Source of the DNA: JASGDC01 sp047606545
GTDB lineage: Bacteria > Actinomycetota > Actinomycetes > Actinomycetales > Micrococcaceae
Direction: 5' to 3'
Assembly: GCA_047606545.1 (NCBI GenBank)
Contig: JASGEI010000012.1
Coordinates: 1-64,000 of the forward strand
Length of the DNA stretch: 64,000 nucleotides
Shown here: piece by piece, positions 26,782 through 35,794 of the stretch
Numbering within the stretch: the stretch's first letter is position 1
Layout of the letters: every line of letters starts with the position of its first letter
Notes under the pieces: model-generated
What the model saw: the letters and a program-made list of their open reading frames with translations, nothing else
The model's database searches: none
Told to the model about the DNA's origin: nothing
Position numbers and translations under genes: made by a program

Positions 26782-27415
26782 AGCTTCCTTAGCTTTGGGA
26801 AATAAAGAATATACAGCTTAATGTATACCAACCATAACAGTTTTGCCAGTGTAAGCTTCGCACTCTTTAATCTATTTACATTCATAATTTCCCATTTACA
26901 TGCGAAATTATGAATGAACAAGGGAAAAAAGTAATGTAAATAACTTGATTTTTAGGCAAGAGAATAGGGAAAGATTAATCTTTCCCTATTCTCGGTGTTA
27001 GTTGTTGTGTTGGCCAAAACCAAACGGTTTCGGAACTCTATATATTAACTAGTCGCGTTACTTATACTTATTTGGTATAGACTTGCGATTAATAAACCTA
27101 TTATCGTCTTAATTTTTATAGCTTAAATAATAATCCTGCAACAGCTCAGCAATCTTACTATTACGCTTTATCTAACTCCTAACAAATCAACACACTCTGC
27201 ATTAAGTTATCTCATCATGAAATCATCATGCAACTTGGATTCCTACTTTGGAAACTTAAATCCAGCACTTAATTATAGAGTAAAAAATCTCTTTTTAAAA
27301 GAAAATATTAAAAATAACTTTTAAGTCCTATTTACTTTATTAAACATTAAATATAACAAGGGAGAAGCAATAGCTACTTCCCCCTTGTTATAAGTAAATA
27401 ATCAAGTTAAATTAA
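26782..27415. other. 634-bp intergenic region with a 34-bp perfect palindrome
   Basis: No coding frame supported. It contains an inverted repeat CATTCATAATTTC/GAAATTATGAATG (26879-26891 with 26904-26916, perfect 13-bp arms), a perfect 34-bp palindrome at 26960-26993 (GAGAATAGGGAAAGATT and its complement) with no T-run on either side, and the terminator of the cellobiose operon at 27353-27391. The first two lie upstream of the amidohydrolase and could be operators or parts of a leader; they do not match a riboswitch known to me. Confidence 0.6.
27353..27391 (-). terminator. Terminator of the cellobiose PTS operon
   Basis: ATAACAAGGGAGAAG (27353-27367) pairs with CTTCCCCCTTGTTAT (27377-27391), one A-C mismatch, 25 bases after the IIC stop codon; T-rich sequence follows on the minus strand. 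Confidence 0.75.
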
Positions 27416-28855
27416 TTACTTAGCTTCAGCAGTTTTCTTTTTATCTACTTCAGCTTCTACTTTACTTTCAGTTTTTGTGATGCTCTCTTTACTGTTTGAC
27501 TCAGCAGCTAGAGCAGCAGCTTGTTCTTCTTCTTCTGCTACAAGTTTTGCATCATATACTTTAATGAATGGGAAGTATATAACGAATGCTAACACTGCAC
27601 AAAGCAAAGCAACTACAGCAGCTTTCCAGTCACCTGCAGTACCAATGAAAGCACCAATACCTGCTGGTGATGGCCAAGGAACTTGCGCAATAATTGGCTT
27701 AACTATATGTAACTTAATTGAGAAATACGCCAAGGAAGCAGTAGCCATTGGAGCCAAGAAGAATGGAATTGCCATGTATGGGTTATATACAATTGGCAAA
27801 CCAAAGATAATTGGCTCGTTAATGTTGAATATTGCTGGCACTATAGCTGCCTTACCCAATACTTTAAGCTGCGAAGACTTTCCCATCAACGCAATAAAGA
27901 TTGTAAGACCTAATGTCGCACCAGAACCACCCAAAATTGCGAATGAGTTATTGAACTCACCTGCGAATGGGATATTTGCTCCATGCTGGTTTAGCTGCAT
28001 ATTAGTCAAAGTAATTGGAGTAATGAATGCACTAATGATGTTTGCACCGTGAATACCTACAATCCACAAAGCACTAATTAAGAACATAATTACCATAATG
28101 CCTAACCAGCTGTTTGTGATGTACTGTACGAATGCGAATGGAATCGAAATAATTTCGTATATATCGGTACCCATTAGGTTCAAAATACCGTTAATAATCA
28201 ATACTGTAAATGCAATGATAAAAGCTGGAATCAATGCGGTGAATGAACGTGCTACACCAGGAGGCACAGTATCAGGCATCTTAATTACCCAGTTGCGACG
28301 TACACAAAGAATGTATAGCTGTGTAGCTACGATTGCCATGATAATAGCAGTGAAGATACCTGCAGTACCTAGACGTGTAATACCATTACCAGCAAACTGA
28401 ATACCTTCGACCAACATGTTTGTTGGATCTTTTGTATCATTTGATAATGTAATCTGTCCGTTGCCCTTAGTGAACTGTGGTAAACACATGAAGAATGCAA
28501 ATAGTGAAAGTAGTGCACCATTTAATGGGTTTACATTCAATTTTTCTTCATCTTGAGCAATACGAGTTAACTCATAACCAATAACTAGGCCGAAATAAAT
28601 TGCCAAAATACCTACAGTTGCAAAGTTAGCGACCATGTATAGATCACTAAAATTAGCAAATGTCTTATTGTAGAATCCTTCCAATCCTGGGAATGTCAAC
28701 GGCAAAATGTTGAATACCAAGAACATGGAACCTACGATTGTGAAAGGGATGCTAGCCATACCGGCTGCCATTACTGCCCTTACAATTTTAAATTGAGAAA
28801 TCTTGCCCATAGGCTTCATTAAAGAATTCTCTAAGATCCCGAAGACCTTTTCCAT
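27416..28855 (-). CDS. celB: PTS cellobiose/lactose-family IIC permease
   Basis: 479-residue EIIC of the Lac family with about ten membrane segments; recognisable are PFTIVGSMFLVF near the start, GIHGANIISAF, FNINEPIIFGLPIVYNP (sugar-binding region) and PWPSPAGIGAF. The last about 45 residues are a K/E/A-rich cytoplasmic tail. Final gene of the operon GH1-IIB-IIA-membrane protein-IIC. Specificity for beta-glucosides such as cellobiose is inferred from the adjacent 6-phospho-beta-glucosidase. Confidence 0.93.
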   Translation of the reverse strand: MEKVFGILENSLMKPMGKISQFKIVRAVMAAGMASIPFTIVGSMFLVFNILPLTFPGLEGFYNKTFANFSDLYMVANFATVGILAIYFGLVIGYELTRIAQDEEKLNVNPLNGALLSLFAFFMCLPQFTKGNGQITLSNDTKDPTNMLVEGIQFAGNGITRLGTAGIFTAIIMAIVATQLYILCVRRNWVIKMPDTVPPGVARSFTALIPAFIIAFTVLIINGILNLMGTDIYEIISIPFAFVQYITNSWLGIMVIMFLISALWIVGIHGANIISAFITPITLTNMQLNQHGANIPFAGEFNNSFAILGGSGATLGLTIFIALMGKSSQLKVLGKAAIVPAIFNINEPIIFGLPIVYNPYMAIPFFLAPMATASLAYFSIKLHIVKPIIAQVPWPSPAGIGAFIGTAGDWKAAVVALLCAVLAFVIYFPFIKVYDAKLVAEEEEQAAALAAESNSKESITKTESKVEAEVDKKKTAEAK

Positions 28856-28886
28856 ATTAATAACCTTTCAAATTATGTATAAAGTT

Positions 28887-29390
28887 TTAAACCCCAATAG
28901 CTTTTTTATATTCTTTAATTCGGAAAAATTGCTTATCTTGATTTGTTTGGATTAGATAAATTTTCCGAATAAGAATTCCACACAAAAATACTCCTATTGC
29001 TAGGAAAACTAGAATAAACCTTTTTCCAGTGGCATCGTTAGCCGCAAATGGGAAAAGGTGTGTATACAATGAAGTTGGCACAGTCGGCAACAAACAAATG
29101 TTAATACCTAGTTGTATGTATGAGTATGCTTTTAATCTTGGAACCATATTAGTGTGTTTATTGTAAATTCGTACTTGCTCAGCAAGAACCAGCACGGAAA
29201 AGGCAATTAACGCAAAAGGTATTACTGCCCATGTAGATCCAGCTAATGATAAAAACAACATCCAATATAAATTAGCAAAGAATAGGGTCGCTACTATATA
29301 ACGGACAAGAAGATACCGATTAAAGTACATATTTTTTAAACCAGCTTTTTTCTGACTTTTTTCTAATGCTCTTTTCTCGGTATCTTTCAT
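28887..29390 (-). CDS. Membrane protein within the cellobiose PTS operon
   Basis: 167 residues with four predicted membrane helices (about 28-47, 50-68, 86-110, 122-140) and basic cytoplasmic ends. Placed between IIA and IIC with 8- and 31-base gaps, so it is co-transcribed with them. It is not a PTS component known to me and no family motif was recognised; conservation in position in relatives would suggest a transport accessory role. Confidence 0.7.
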   Translation of the reverse strand: MKDTEKRALEKSQKKAGLKNMYFNRYLLVRYIVATLFFANLYWMLFLSLAGSTWAVIPFALIAFSVLVLAEQVRIYNKHTNMVPRLKAYSYIQLGINICLLPTVPTSLYTHLFPFAANDATGKRFILVFLAIGVFLCGILIRKIYLIQTNQDKQFFRIKEYKKAIGV

Positions 29391-29398
29391 AAAATGTC

Positions 29399-29743
29399 CT
29401 ATTTTTTCTGCGCTAGCTCTTGGTATATAAACATCATTTCAACAGCAACTTCTTTAAGAGTCATTGTCGTCATCAAATGATCTTGTGCATGTACCAAGAT
29501 GATTTCCATCTCTACTTTTTTACCGCCAGCGTATTCCTGGAGTAATTTAGTTTGGGATTTATGCGCATCAGTAAGTTCTGCTTCCGCTTCATCAAGATGC
29601 TTCTGTGCTTCTTCAAACTCACCTGCACGCATTGACTTCAATGCTTTATGTACAAGGGTACGAGCTTGACCACTATGGATAATGATATCGAAAGAAACTA
29701 CCTGAATTTCTTCGCTAGTACTACTATTAGTATTTTCTGCCAT
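29399..29743 (-). CDS. celC: PTS lactose/cellobiose-type IIA component
   Basis: 114 residues, all-helical EIIA of the Lac family. Phosphorylated His85 is in LVHAQDHLM, preceded by the helix VHKALKSMRAGEF. A 15-residue Ser/Thr-rich N-terminal extension precedes the domain. Takes phosphate from HPr and passes it to IIB (next gene upstream). Confidence 0.94.
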   Translation of the reverse strand: MAENTNSSTSEEIQVVSFDIIIHSGQARTLVHKALKSMRAGEFEEAQKHLDEAEAELTDAHKSQTKLLQEYAGGKKVEMEIILVHAQDHLMTTMTLKEVAVEMMFIYQELAQKK

Positions 29744-29758
29744 TAGTAATCCAACACC

Positions 29759-30079
29759 TTAGCCGTTGATATTTTCTTCAACTAGAGTAGCTAGCTTTTC
29801 AATGCCAGTTGGTACTGGAACATAAGCTGGGAATGGAATACTTACCACTGGAACTCCAACTTCTTCACCAATCTGCTGGAATTTCTCTAGGTGCATAGTA
29901 GTTTGTGGGCTAATTAGGTATAAATCGAATTCCTTATTACGCATTTTGCCTTCACCTTCAGAAACTGAAACTGCGTCTAGTTCGATATCTTCACCTTTGC
30001 CCTGTAGGTATTCAGTTACTTTTTTAGCCATCATTGATGATGACATACCTGCTGCACAAATGATTAATGCTTTTTTCAT
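29759..30079 (-). CDS. celA: PTS cellobiose-type IIB component
   Basis: 106 residues; phosphorylated Cys8 in the P-loop-like LIICAAGMSSSMM signature of the lactose/cellobiose IIB family. Located 15 bases downstream of the GH1 gene and upstream of IIA. Confidence 0.94.
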   Translation of the reverse strand: MKKALIICAAGMSSSMMAKKVTEYLQGKGEDIELDAVSVSEGEGKMRNKEFDLYLISPQTTMHLEKFQQIGEEVGVPVVSIPFPAYVPVPTGIEKLATLVEENING

Positions 30080-30094
30080 TTTTCTCTCCTGTTT

Positions 30095-31522
30095 TTATAA
30101 ATTTTCACCATTGCTGGCGATTACTTCTTTGTACCAATAGAAGGAATCCTTTTTACTTCTTGCTAACGTACCCTTACCAGTGTTGTCTTTATCTACATAG
30201 ATAAATCCATAACGCTTTTCCATTTCACCGGTACCAGCAGAGACTAAATCAATACAACCCCAAGGAGTGTATCCAATCAAATCTATACCATCTTCTTGTA
30301 CTGCAAGCTTCATTTGTTCAATATGTGAACGTAAATAGTTTATACGATAATCGTCGTGAACTTTTCCATTTTCGACCTTGTCATAAGCACCAAAACCATT
30401 TTCAACAATGAAAAGTGGTAAGCCATACATGTCTTCAAACCAGTTCATTGCATAACGTAGACCTTCAGGGTCAATTGCCCAACCCCAATCTGAGGCTTCA
30501 ATATATTCATTTTTAACAAGATGATCTAGGTCAATCTCATCATAGTTTTTATCTTCTGGACTTTCTATTACGAATGACATGTAATAACTAAAACCAATAT
30601 AGTCAACCGTGCCTTTTTTCAAAATTTCTTTATCTTCATCAGTAATATCCATACCTATACCCTTGCGCTCTAAGTAGTTAACAAGATGCTTTGGATATTT
30701 ACCATGTACATGAACATCAGCAAAGAAATACCGACGTTCCATCGTTTTTTGCGCAGTTAGAATATCGGCAGGTTTACAAGTTTTTGGGTAAATCGGACAC
30801 ATGGCAATCATGCAACCAATTTCAAAATTTGGATTAATTTTGCGGCCAATCTCTACCGCTTTTGCACTAGCAACTAGCTCATAATGTGCAGCTTGATACA
30901 TGATAGCTTCACGATTATCGCCTTCTTTAAAGACTAGACCTGAGTTCGTGAAAGTAGCAAAATCCATGTTATAGCTAGACTGGTTATTAATTTCATTGAA
31001 AGTCATCCAGTATTTAACTTTGTCTTTGTACCGGTTAAAGCATGCTTGTGCAAAACGTTCAAAGAACCTAACTAACTTTCTATTGCGCCAACCACCATAT
31101 TGTGTAACAAGGTAATAAGGCATTTCAAAATGTGAAAGCGTAACGATAGGTTGAATATCATTTGCTAATAACTCATCAAATAAATCATCGTAAAATTTTA
31201 AACCAGCTTCATTTGGTTCAGTTTCATCACCTTTAGGAAAAATACGAGTCCAGGCAATTGAAGTTCTAAAACACTTAAAGCCCATTTCTTTGAACAGAGC
31301 GATATCTTCTGGGTAACGATGGTAAAAGTCAATAGCTTCATGGTTTGGATAGTATTTACCTTCAACGACGCCGTCAGTAATTTCTCGGTCTTTGCCGTTA
31401 GCCCCAGCAGTCATTACATCAGCAACACTGATGCCTTTTCCGCCTTCTTGCCAGCCACCTTCAAGTTGGTGTGCAGCTACTGCGCCACCCCAAAGAAAGT
31501 TTTCGCCTAAACTACTAACCAC
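30095..31522 (-). CDS. GH1 6-phospho-beta-glucosidase
   Basis: 475-residue TIM-barrel enzyme of glycoside hydrolase family 1. General acid/base Glu177 in MTFNEIN, nucleophile Glu374 in FIVENGFG, and the opening FLWGGAVAAHQLEGG. C-terminal region KRYGFIYVDKDN with Lys and Tyr is typical of phospho-sugar-specific members. First gene of the operon with the cellobiose PTS, so it cleaves the incoming phosphorylated disaccharide. The start is GTG with AAGGAG nine bases upstream. Paralogue at 41.7 kb. Confidence 0.94.
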   Translation of the reverse strand: MVSSLGENFLWGGAVAAHQLEGGWQEGGKGISVADVMTAGANGKDREITDGVVEGKYYPNHEAIDFYHRYPEDIALFKEMGFKCFRTSIAWTRIFPKGDETEPNEAGLKFYDDLFDELLANDIQPIVTLSHFEMPYYLVTQYGGWRNRKLVRFFERFAQACFNRYKDKVKYWMTFNEINNQSSYNMDFATFTNSGLVFKEGDNREAIMYQAAHYELVASAKAVEIGRKINPNFEIGCMIAMCPIYPKTCKPADILTAQKTMERRYFFADVHVHGKYPKHLVNYLERKGIGMDITDEDKEILKKGTVDYIGFSYYMSFVIESPEDKNYDEIDLDHLVKNEYIEASDWGWAIDPEGLRYAMNWFEDMYGLPLFIVENGFGAYDKVENGKVHDDYRINYLRSHIEQMKLAVQEDGIDLIGYTPWGCIDLVSAGTGEMEKRYGFIYVDKDNTGKGTLARSKKDSFYWYKEVIASNGENL

Positions 31523-31761
31523 TTACAAATACTCCTTCGTACTTTTAAAACACTAGAACTACTTCCAGTACCTTAAGTAAATTATACATTCACGCTAATA
31601 ATTTTGTAGGTTATATGCAAAAGTGGCTAATTATTTTAGATTAAATTCACAACAGCTTTGAAAACAAATCTGAAGAAAACCTAAACAACCAAATTAGCAA
31701 ACATCCTAGAACCCATAATTCCAAAAAGGATACTAAACATATATCTACACTGAATCTAAGA

Positions 31762-34512
31762 CTATAAGTTAGTTATTGGATTAGTGTCAGTAATATCTTC
31801 CGGTTCGTATACTACTACCCCACGTTTTAACATAGCAACAGCATTCCTTGCTTGGTTGGCTAAGAATGGATACCTATCTCTTAGCCCTGCAAACTGATCT
31901 AAGACATCAATTACTTGTTTTATATTACGGACAAAGTCGCCACCAGTTAATTCAGTATTTTCCAATGTCTCTTCCATGGATGCGCCTTTAGCCCATAAAT
32001 ATGTGGGCCAAATAAAACCTGGATCTGGCTCTCGAGTTTGTTTGATTCGGTTACTTTGCTCTAGATCATCTACAAAAGACCAATAACTAACTAACTGATT
32101 GTATGATTTACTAAGTTTTTCGCTTGGAAAATAAATATCTTCATTATTTTCATTTTTCCTTGGCTCATAAATGTAACAAGATACCAAAGCAGCTAACCCA
32201 GCTGCATTTAATCCATCAAAAATCCCATTGTGAATTGATTGGGCAAGTAATAAATCATTTTCACCGTAAATAACTTGTAAGTCTTTACCTTTACTAGTTA
32301 GCTTTAAGCTATCTTCATTAGTTAAATAACCAGTTTCAAGTAAAACTTCACAAACTCTATCAAAGACACTGGCAATATTGTGAGTTCGTCCTTTAATTTG
32401 ACGCTTTAACCTTGATAAGTCTTTGTTAACACTTTGCGCCCGCCTAGCCCAGCGTAGATGTTTCTTTAGTTCAGAACATTTCCTACATGGATGGTTTGCC
32501 AACATCTCTTGTAAATCTCCAGCACGTTTTAACTGAGTTGCTTGAGACTTATTATTAGTTTTACGTTTCTTTTTGGGATGCACTTTATGTAATGCACTTA
32601 AAAGTTTGCTTTGATGTTTAGAGATTCTGACATTAAACTTCTTCGGAATTTGTAGATAGCCTAAAGTATCAATCTCAGCAATATCACTACTTTTAGCTAG
32701 TTTAACGACTTTTCCTTTTTCAGTGAGGACCAGTAATCTATTACCAGTTGCATCATTTTTATAAACTCTGATTACCACTGCCTTATAACCAGAGTCTTTA
32801 TTAGTGAGTTTTACTACATCACCTGGTTTATAACTAGCTAAATTAATAGTTTCTTTACCGGCTAGCAGTCTTCGCAAACCTGGTACTTTACGCTTAAGAG
32901 CTTGCAACTCATTATATAAAGCATAGTAATGCTCAAAGTCGCCATAGTTACAATTTAGATTTTTCTGATAAGCAGTCAAAGTTCCTTCTAGAGAACGTAC
33001 TCTCTTAGCAACTCCAACTACAGCTTTATCCGCTTGGAATTGCGCAAAAGAAAGCTCTAGAACTTCTTTAGCTTCTTCAACTCCCTTAGCTTCTATTAAG
33101 TTAACTGCCATATTATAGCTTGGTTTAAAGCTCGAGTTTAGCGGATAGCTACGCTTTGAAGCCAATCTGCCTAGGGCGTAAGGATCTGTATCTGCTTGCC
33201 AAAGCACTACTGCATGACCTTCAATATCAATACCACGTCGTCCAGCACGACCAGTTAACTGAGTATACTCCCCTGCAGTAATATCCACATGGGTGGTCCC
33301 GTTATACTTATCTAATTTTTCTAAAACGACTGTCTTAGCAGGCATATTTACACCCAACGCTAAAGTTTCGGTAGCAAATACTACTTTAACTAATCCCAAG
33401 GAAAATAGTTTTTCTACCAATTCTTTAAAAACTGGAAGCAATCCAGCGTGGTGTGCTGCCACTCCATGCAACAAGCCTTGTCGGAACTGCCGGAAACCCA
33501 ACATATCTAAATCTACTTGTGGAATACCGGCAATGGCAGCAGATATTGCATTATCAATTAATTCTTCTTCACGTTCATTAGTAAATTTTAATGGTGAAGT
33601 TAAAATATGTGCAACAGCAGCATCACATCCCTTTCGGGAAAAAATAAAATAAATAGCTGGCAATAAGTTTTCAGTTGCCAGTGACTCTAACACCTGAAAT
33701 CGTGAAGTTTTGGGACCAAAATTATAACGATTACGTCTTTGAGAACGCCGAGATTTTGGATAACGCGCAATTAATTCTTTACGTATTTGGAGTAATTTTG
33801 GATTAACACGATATTTTTCTTTATTCTGTTTTGCAGCTAAACTATCAAAACTAATACCCTGGTATAAATCATAGATTTTTCCAGAGACCATTACATGTTG
33901 CCAGAGTGGAACAGGTCGATGCTCTGTAACAATAACTTTTGTATCGCCACGTACTAGTTCAAGCCATTGACCGAATTCTTCTGCATTAGAAACTGTAGCG
34001 CTAAGCGATACCAGCTTTACTTTTTGAGGTAAATGTAGAATAATCTCTTCCCAAACAGCTCCCCGATTACGATCAGCTAAATAATGTACTTCATCCATAA
34101 TTACAAATTGGAGCTCATTAAGGGTGCTGGAATCTGTATAAATCATATTACGAAGCACTTCAGTAGTCATCACAACTAGTGGAGCTTCTGAATTTATATT
34201 AGTATCACCGGTAAGAAGTCCAACGTTACCTTTACCGTATTTATTACTTAATTCAAGGTATTTTTGATTACTGAGTGCTTTAACCGGTGCTGTATAAAAA
34301 GCTTTTTTACCATGCTTCAAAGCTGTAAACATAGCAAATTCGCCTACGATTGTCTTACCAGCTCCAGTAGGAGCAGCTACTAAGACCCCAGCACCACTTT
34401 CAATTACTTTACAGGCTTCCAACTGGAAATTATCTAACGGAAACTTTAGTGTACTGGTAAATTCGTTAAGCAATTGGAAGTTAGTTAAGTTATCCGTTTT
34501 ATTGGATACCAT
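31762..34512 (-). CDS. helY: HelY-type Ski2-like superfamily 2 helicase
   Basis: 916 residues. Motif I APTGAGKT (47-54), motif II DEVH, motif III SLSATV, motif VI QLTGRAGRRGID, then an HelY-type middle domain and the C-terminal DSHCT-like domain. Related to Ski2/Mtr4 RNA helicases; in actinobacteria helY sits downstream of tatA-tatC as here. A CxxC pair-containing insert (HPCRKCSELK) in the C-terminal half may bind metal. Last gene of the long conserved operon; begins four bases after tatC. Role in RNA processing is inferred. Confidence 0.92.
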   Translation of the reverse strand: MVSNKTDNLTNFQLLNEFTSTLKFPLDNFQLEACKVIESGAGVLVAAPTGAGKTIVGEFAMFTALKHGKKAFYTAPVKALSNQKYLELSNKYGKGNVGLLTGDTNINSEAPLVVMTTEVLRNMIYTDSSTLNELQFVIMDEVHYLADRNRGAVWEEIILHLPQKVKLVSLSATVSNAEEFGQWLELVRGDTKVIVTEHRPVPLWQHVMVSGKIYDLYQGISFDSLAAKQNKEKYRVNPKLLQIRKELIARYPKSRRSQRRNRYNFGPKTSRFQVLESLATENLLPAIYFIFSRKGCDAAVAHILTSPLKFTNEREEELIDNAISAAIAGIPQVDLDMLGFRQFRQGLLHGVAAHHAGLLPVFKELVEKLFSLGLVKVVFATETLALGVNMPAKTVVLEKLDKYNGTTHVDITAGEYTQLTGRAGRRGIDIEGHAVVLWQADTDPYALGRLASKRSYPLNSSFKPSYNMAVNLIEAKGVEEAKEVLELSFAQFQADKAVVGVAKRVRSLEGTLTAYQKNLNCNYGDFEHYYALYNELQALKRKVPGLRRLLAGKETINLASYKPGDVVKLTNKDSGYKAVVIRVYKNDATGNRLLVLTEKGKVVKLAKSSDIAEIDTLGYLQIPKKFNVRISKHQSKLLSALHKVHPKKKRKTNNKSQATQLKRAGDLQEMLANHPCRKCSELKKHLRWARRAQSVNKDLSRLKRQIKGRTHNIASVFDRVCEVLLETGYLTNEDSLKLTSKGKDLQVIYGENDLLLAQSIHNGIFDGLNAAGLAALVSCYIYEPRKNENNEDIYFPSEKLSKSYNQLVSYWSFVDDLEQSNRIKQTREPDPGFIWPTYLWAKGASMEETLENTELTGGDFVRNIKQVIDVLDQFAGLRDRYPFLANQARNAVAMLKRGVVVYEPEDITDTNPITNL

Positions 34513-34516
34513 GTCT

Positions 34517-35377
34517 TTAATTGCCTAAATCCTCTGTCGGAGTTGGGTTAGCAATCTCTTTTTCGATGTCTATATTTTGCTTAGCTTTTTTCTTTTCTCT
34601 ACGTTTATCTAAGAAATAAGTAATTCCTATAGCACCAGCAAATAATAATATCAAAGGTGCTGCTAAGAAAAACATACTCATTGCATCACTACCTGGAGCG
34701 GCAAATGCCGCAAATAGACAGATTAAGAAGAAAACTATTCGCCAAGATTTAATCAAAGTGCGTGCTGGTAAGACACCTAATAGGTTAAGACCTACAACTA
34801 ATACTGGCATTAAGAAGGAAAACCCAAATACTAGCATCAAACGACTGACAAAAGTGATATAGTCTCTGGCAGGGATTAAGTTAGATCCACCTATCGGAAT
34901 AAAGTTTGTAAGCACCATTACCATATGTGGTAATACTAGCCATGCTACAAATACGCCAAGCAAGAATAATGGTATCGAGGTAAATAAGAAGCTTATTGAA
35001 TACCATTTTTCTTTCTTAGTAAAGCCAGGCGCTAGAAATGCCCAGCCTTCATATATCCAAATTGGTGAAGAGAGTATAATGCCAATAAATATCGACATCT
35101 GTAATTGCAAGTCAAAAGCCGTAATGATACCTGCAAAGTTAAGTGAAGCTTCACGATGTGCAGTATGTGCGGCATTAATTAATGGTTGCTGAATAGCTTG
35201 TAAAGCATATGGATATAAAAACCAACCAGCAACGCTAGCTAATATCAAAGCTACAGCACAAACTAATAACCTATTTTTGAGTTCTCGGAAGTGCTCCTTA
35301 AGCGGCATCCGTCCCTCAGGATTTTTCCTTCTGCTTTTAGAAATATTTTGTGGAGCTTCTGTTTGTGCTGTTGTCAT
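34517..35377 (-). CDS. tatC: Sec-independent protein translocase TatC
   Basis: 286 residues, six membrane helices, with family motifs MPLKEHFRELKNR near the start, SPIWIYEGWAFLAPGF and the PPVVV-less loop region typical of Gram-positive TatC. Receptor for twin-arginine signal peptides. An extended basic C-terminal tail follows the last helix. With tatA (14 bases upstream) it can form a minimal Tat system; no tatB was seen here. Two Tat substrates occur in this window (4602 and 62675). Confidence 0.95.
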   Translation of the reverse strand: MTTAQTEAPQNISKSRRKNPEGRMPLKEHFRELKNRLLVCAVALILASVAGWFLYPYALQAIQQPLINAAHTAHREASLNFAGIITAFDLQLQMSIFIGIILSSPIWIYEGWAFLAPGFTKKEKWYSISFLFTSIPLFLLGVFVAWLVLPHMVMVLTNFIPIGGSNLIPARDYITFVSRLMLVFGFSFLMPVLVVGLNLLGVLPARTLIKSWRIVFFLICLFAAFAAPGSDAMSMFFLAAPLILLFAGAIGITYFLDKRREKKKAKQNIDIEKEIANPTPTEDLGN

Positions 35378-35391
35378 ATTACCTATAAAAG

Positions 35392-35682
35392 TTAAACTTT
35401 ATGTTTGTCAGTATTCTCAGTTGACTCTTCGATTATTTCAACTTCAGGTTCTTCGTCCTTAACGACTGTAGCTTCGATAGCCTCTGGCTCTTCTTCCTGT
35501 GCTTCAGCTTCTTCTTTTGCTTTCTTAGCCTTTTTATCTTCGTCTTTCATCTGACGAACTTCAGACTTGAATACACGTAAAGACTGACCCATACTACGTG
35601 CGATGCCTGGAAGGCGTGGTGCACCAAAAATAATTAATGCAATCGCAATTATAATTAATAGATGTGTCATTGAAAGTCTCAT
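35392..35682 (-). CDS. tatA: Twin-arginine translocase subunit TatA
   Basis: 96 residues: one short N-terminal membrane helix, the FGAPRLPG hinge, an amphipathic helix (IARSMGQSLRVFKSEVRQM) and a long acidic tail. Forms the translocation pore with TatC. GGGGGA ribosome site supports the start at 35682. Confidence 0.95.
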   Translation of the reverse strand: MRLSMTHLLIIIAIALIIFGAPRLPGIARSMGQSLRVFKSEVRQMKDEDKKAKKAKEEAEAQEEEPEAIEATVVKDEEPEVEIIEESTENTDKHKV

Positions 35683-35794
35683 TAAAAATCCCCCATAGAA
35701 TAATGAAGTTTAACTTATAGCTAAACTCGTTCTCAAATTAGTCTACACCAAATTAAGCATAAAAATAATGGGTAATCGCAGAATTTGGCTAATA

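Noticed and set aside
31523..31761. BglG-type antiterminator RNA before the cellobiose operon
   Set aside because: No RAT-like stem followed by a terminator was found and no BglG-family gene is in the window.
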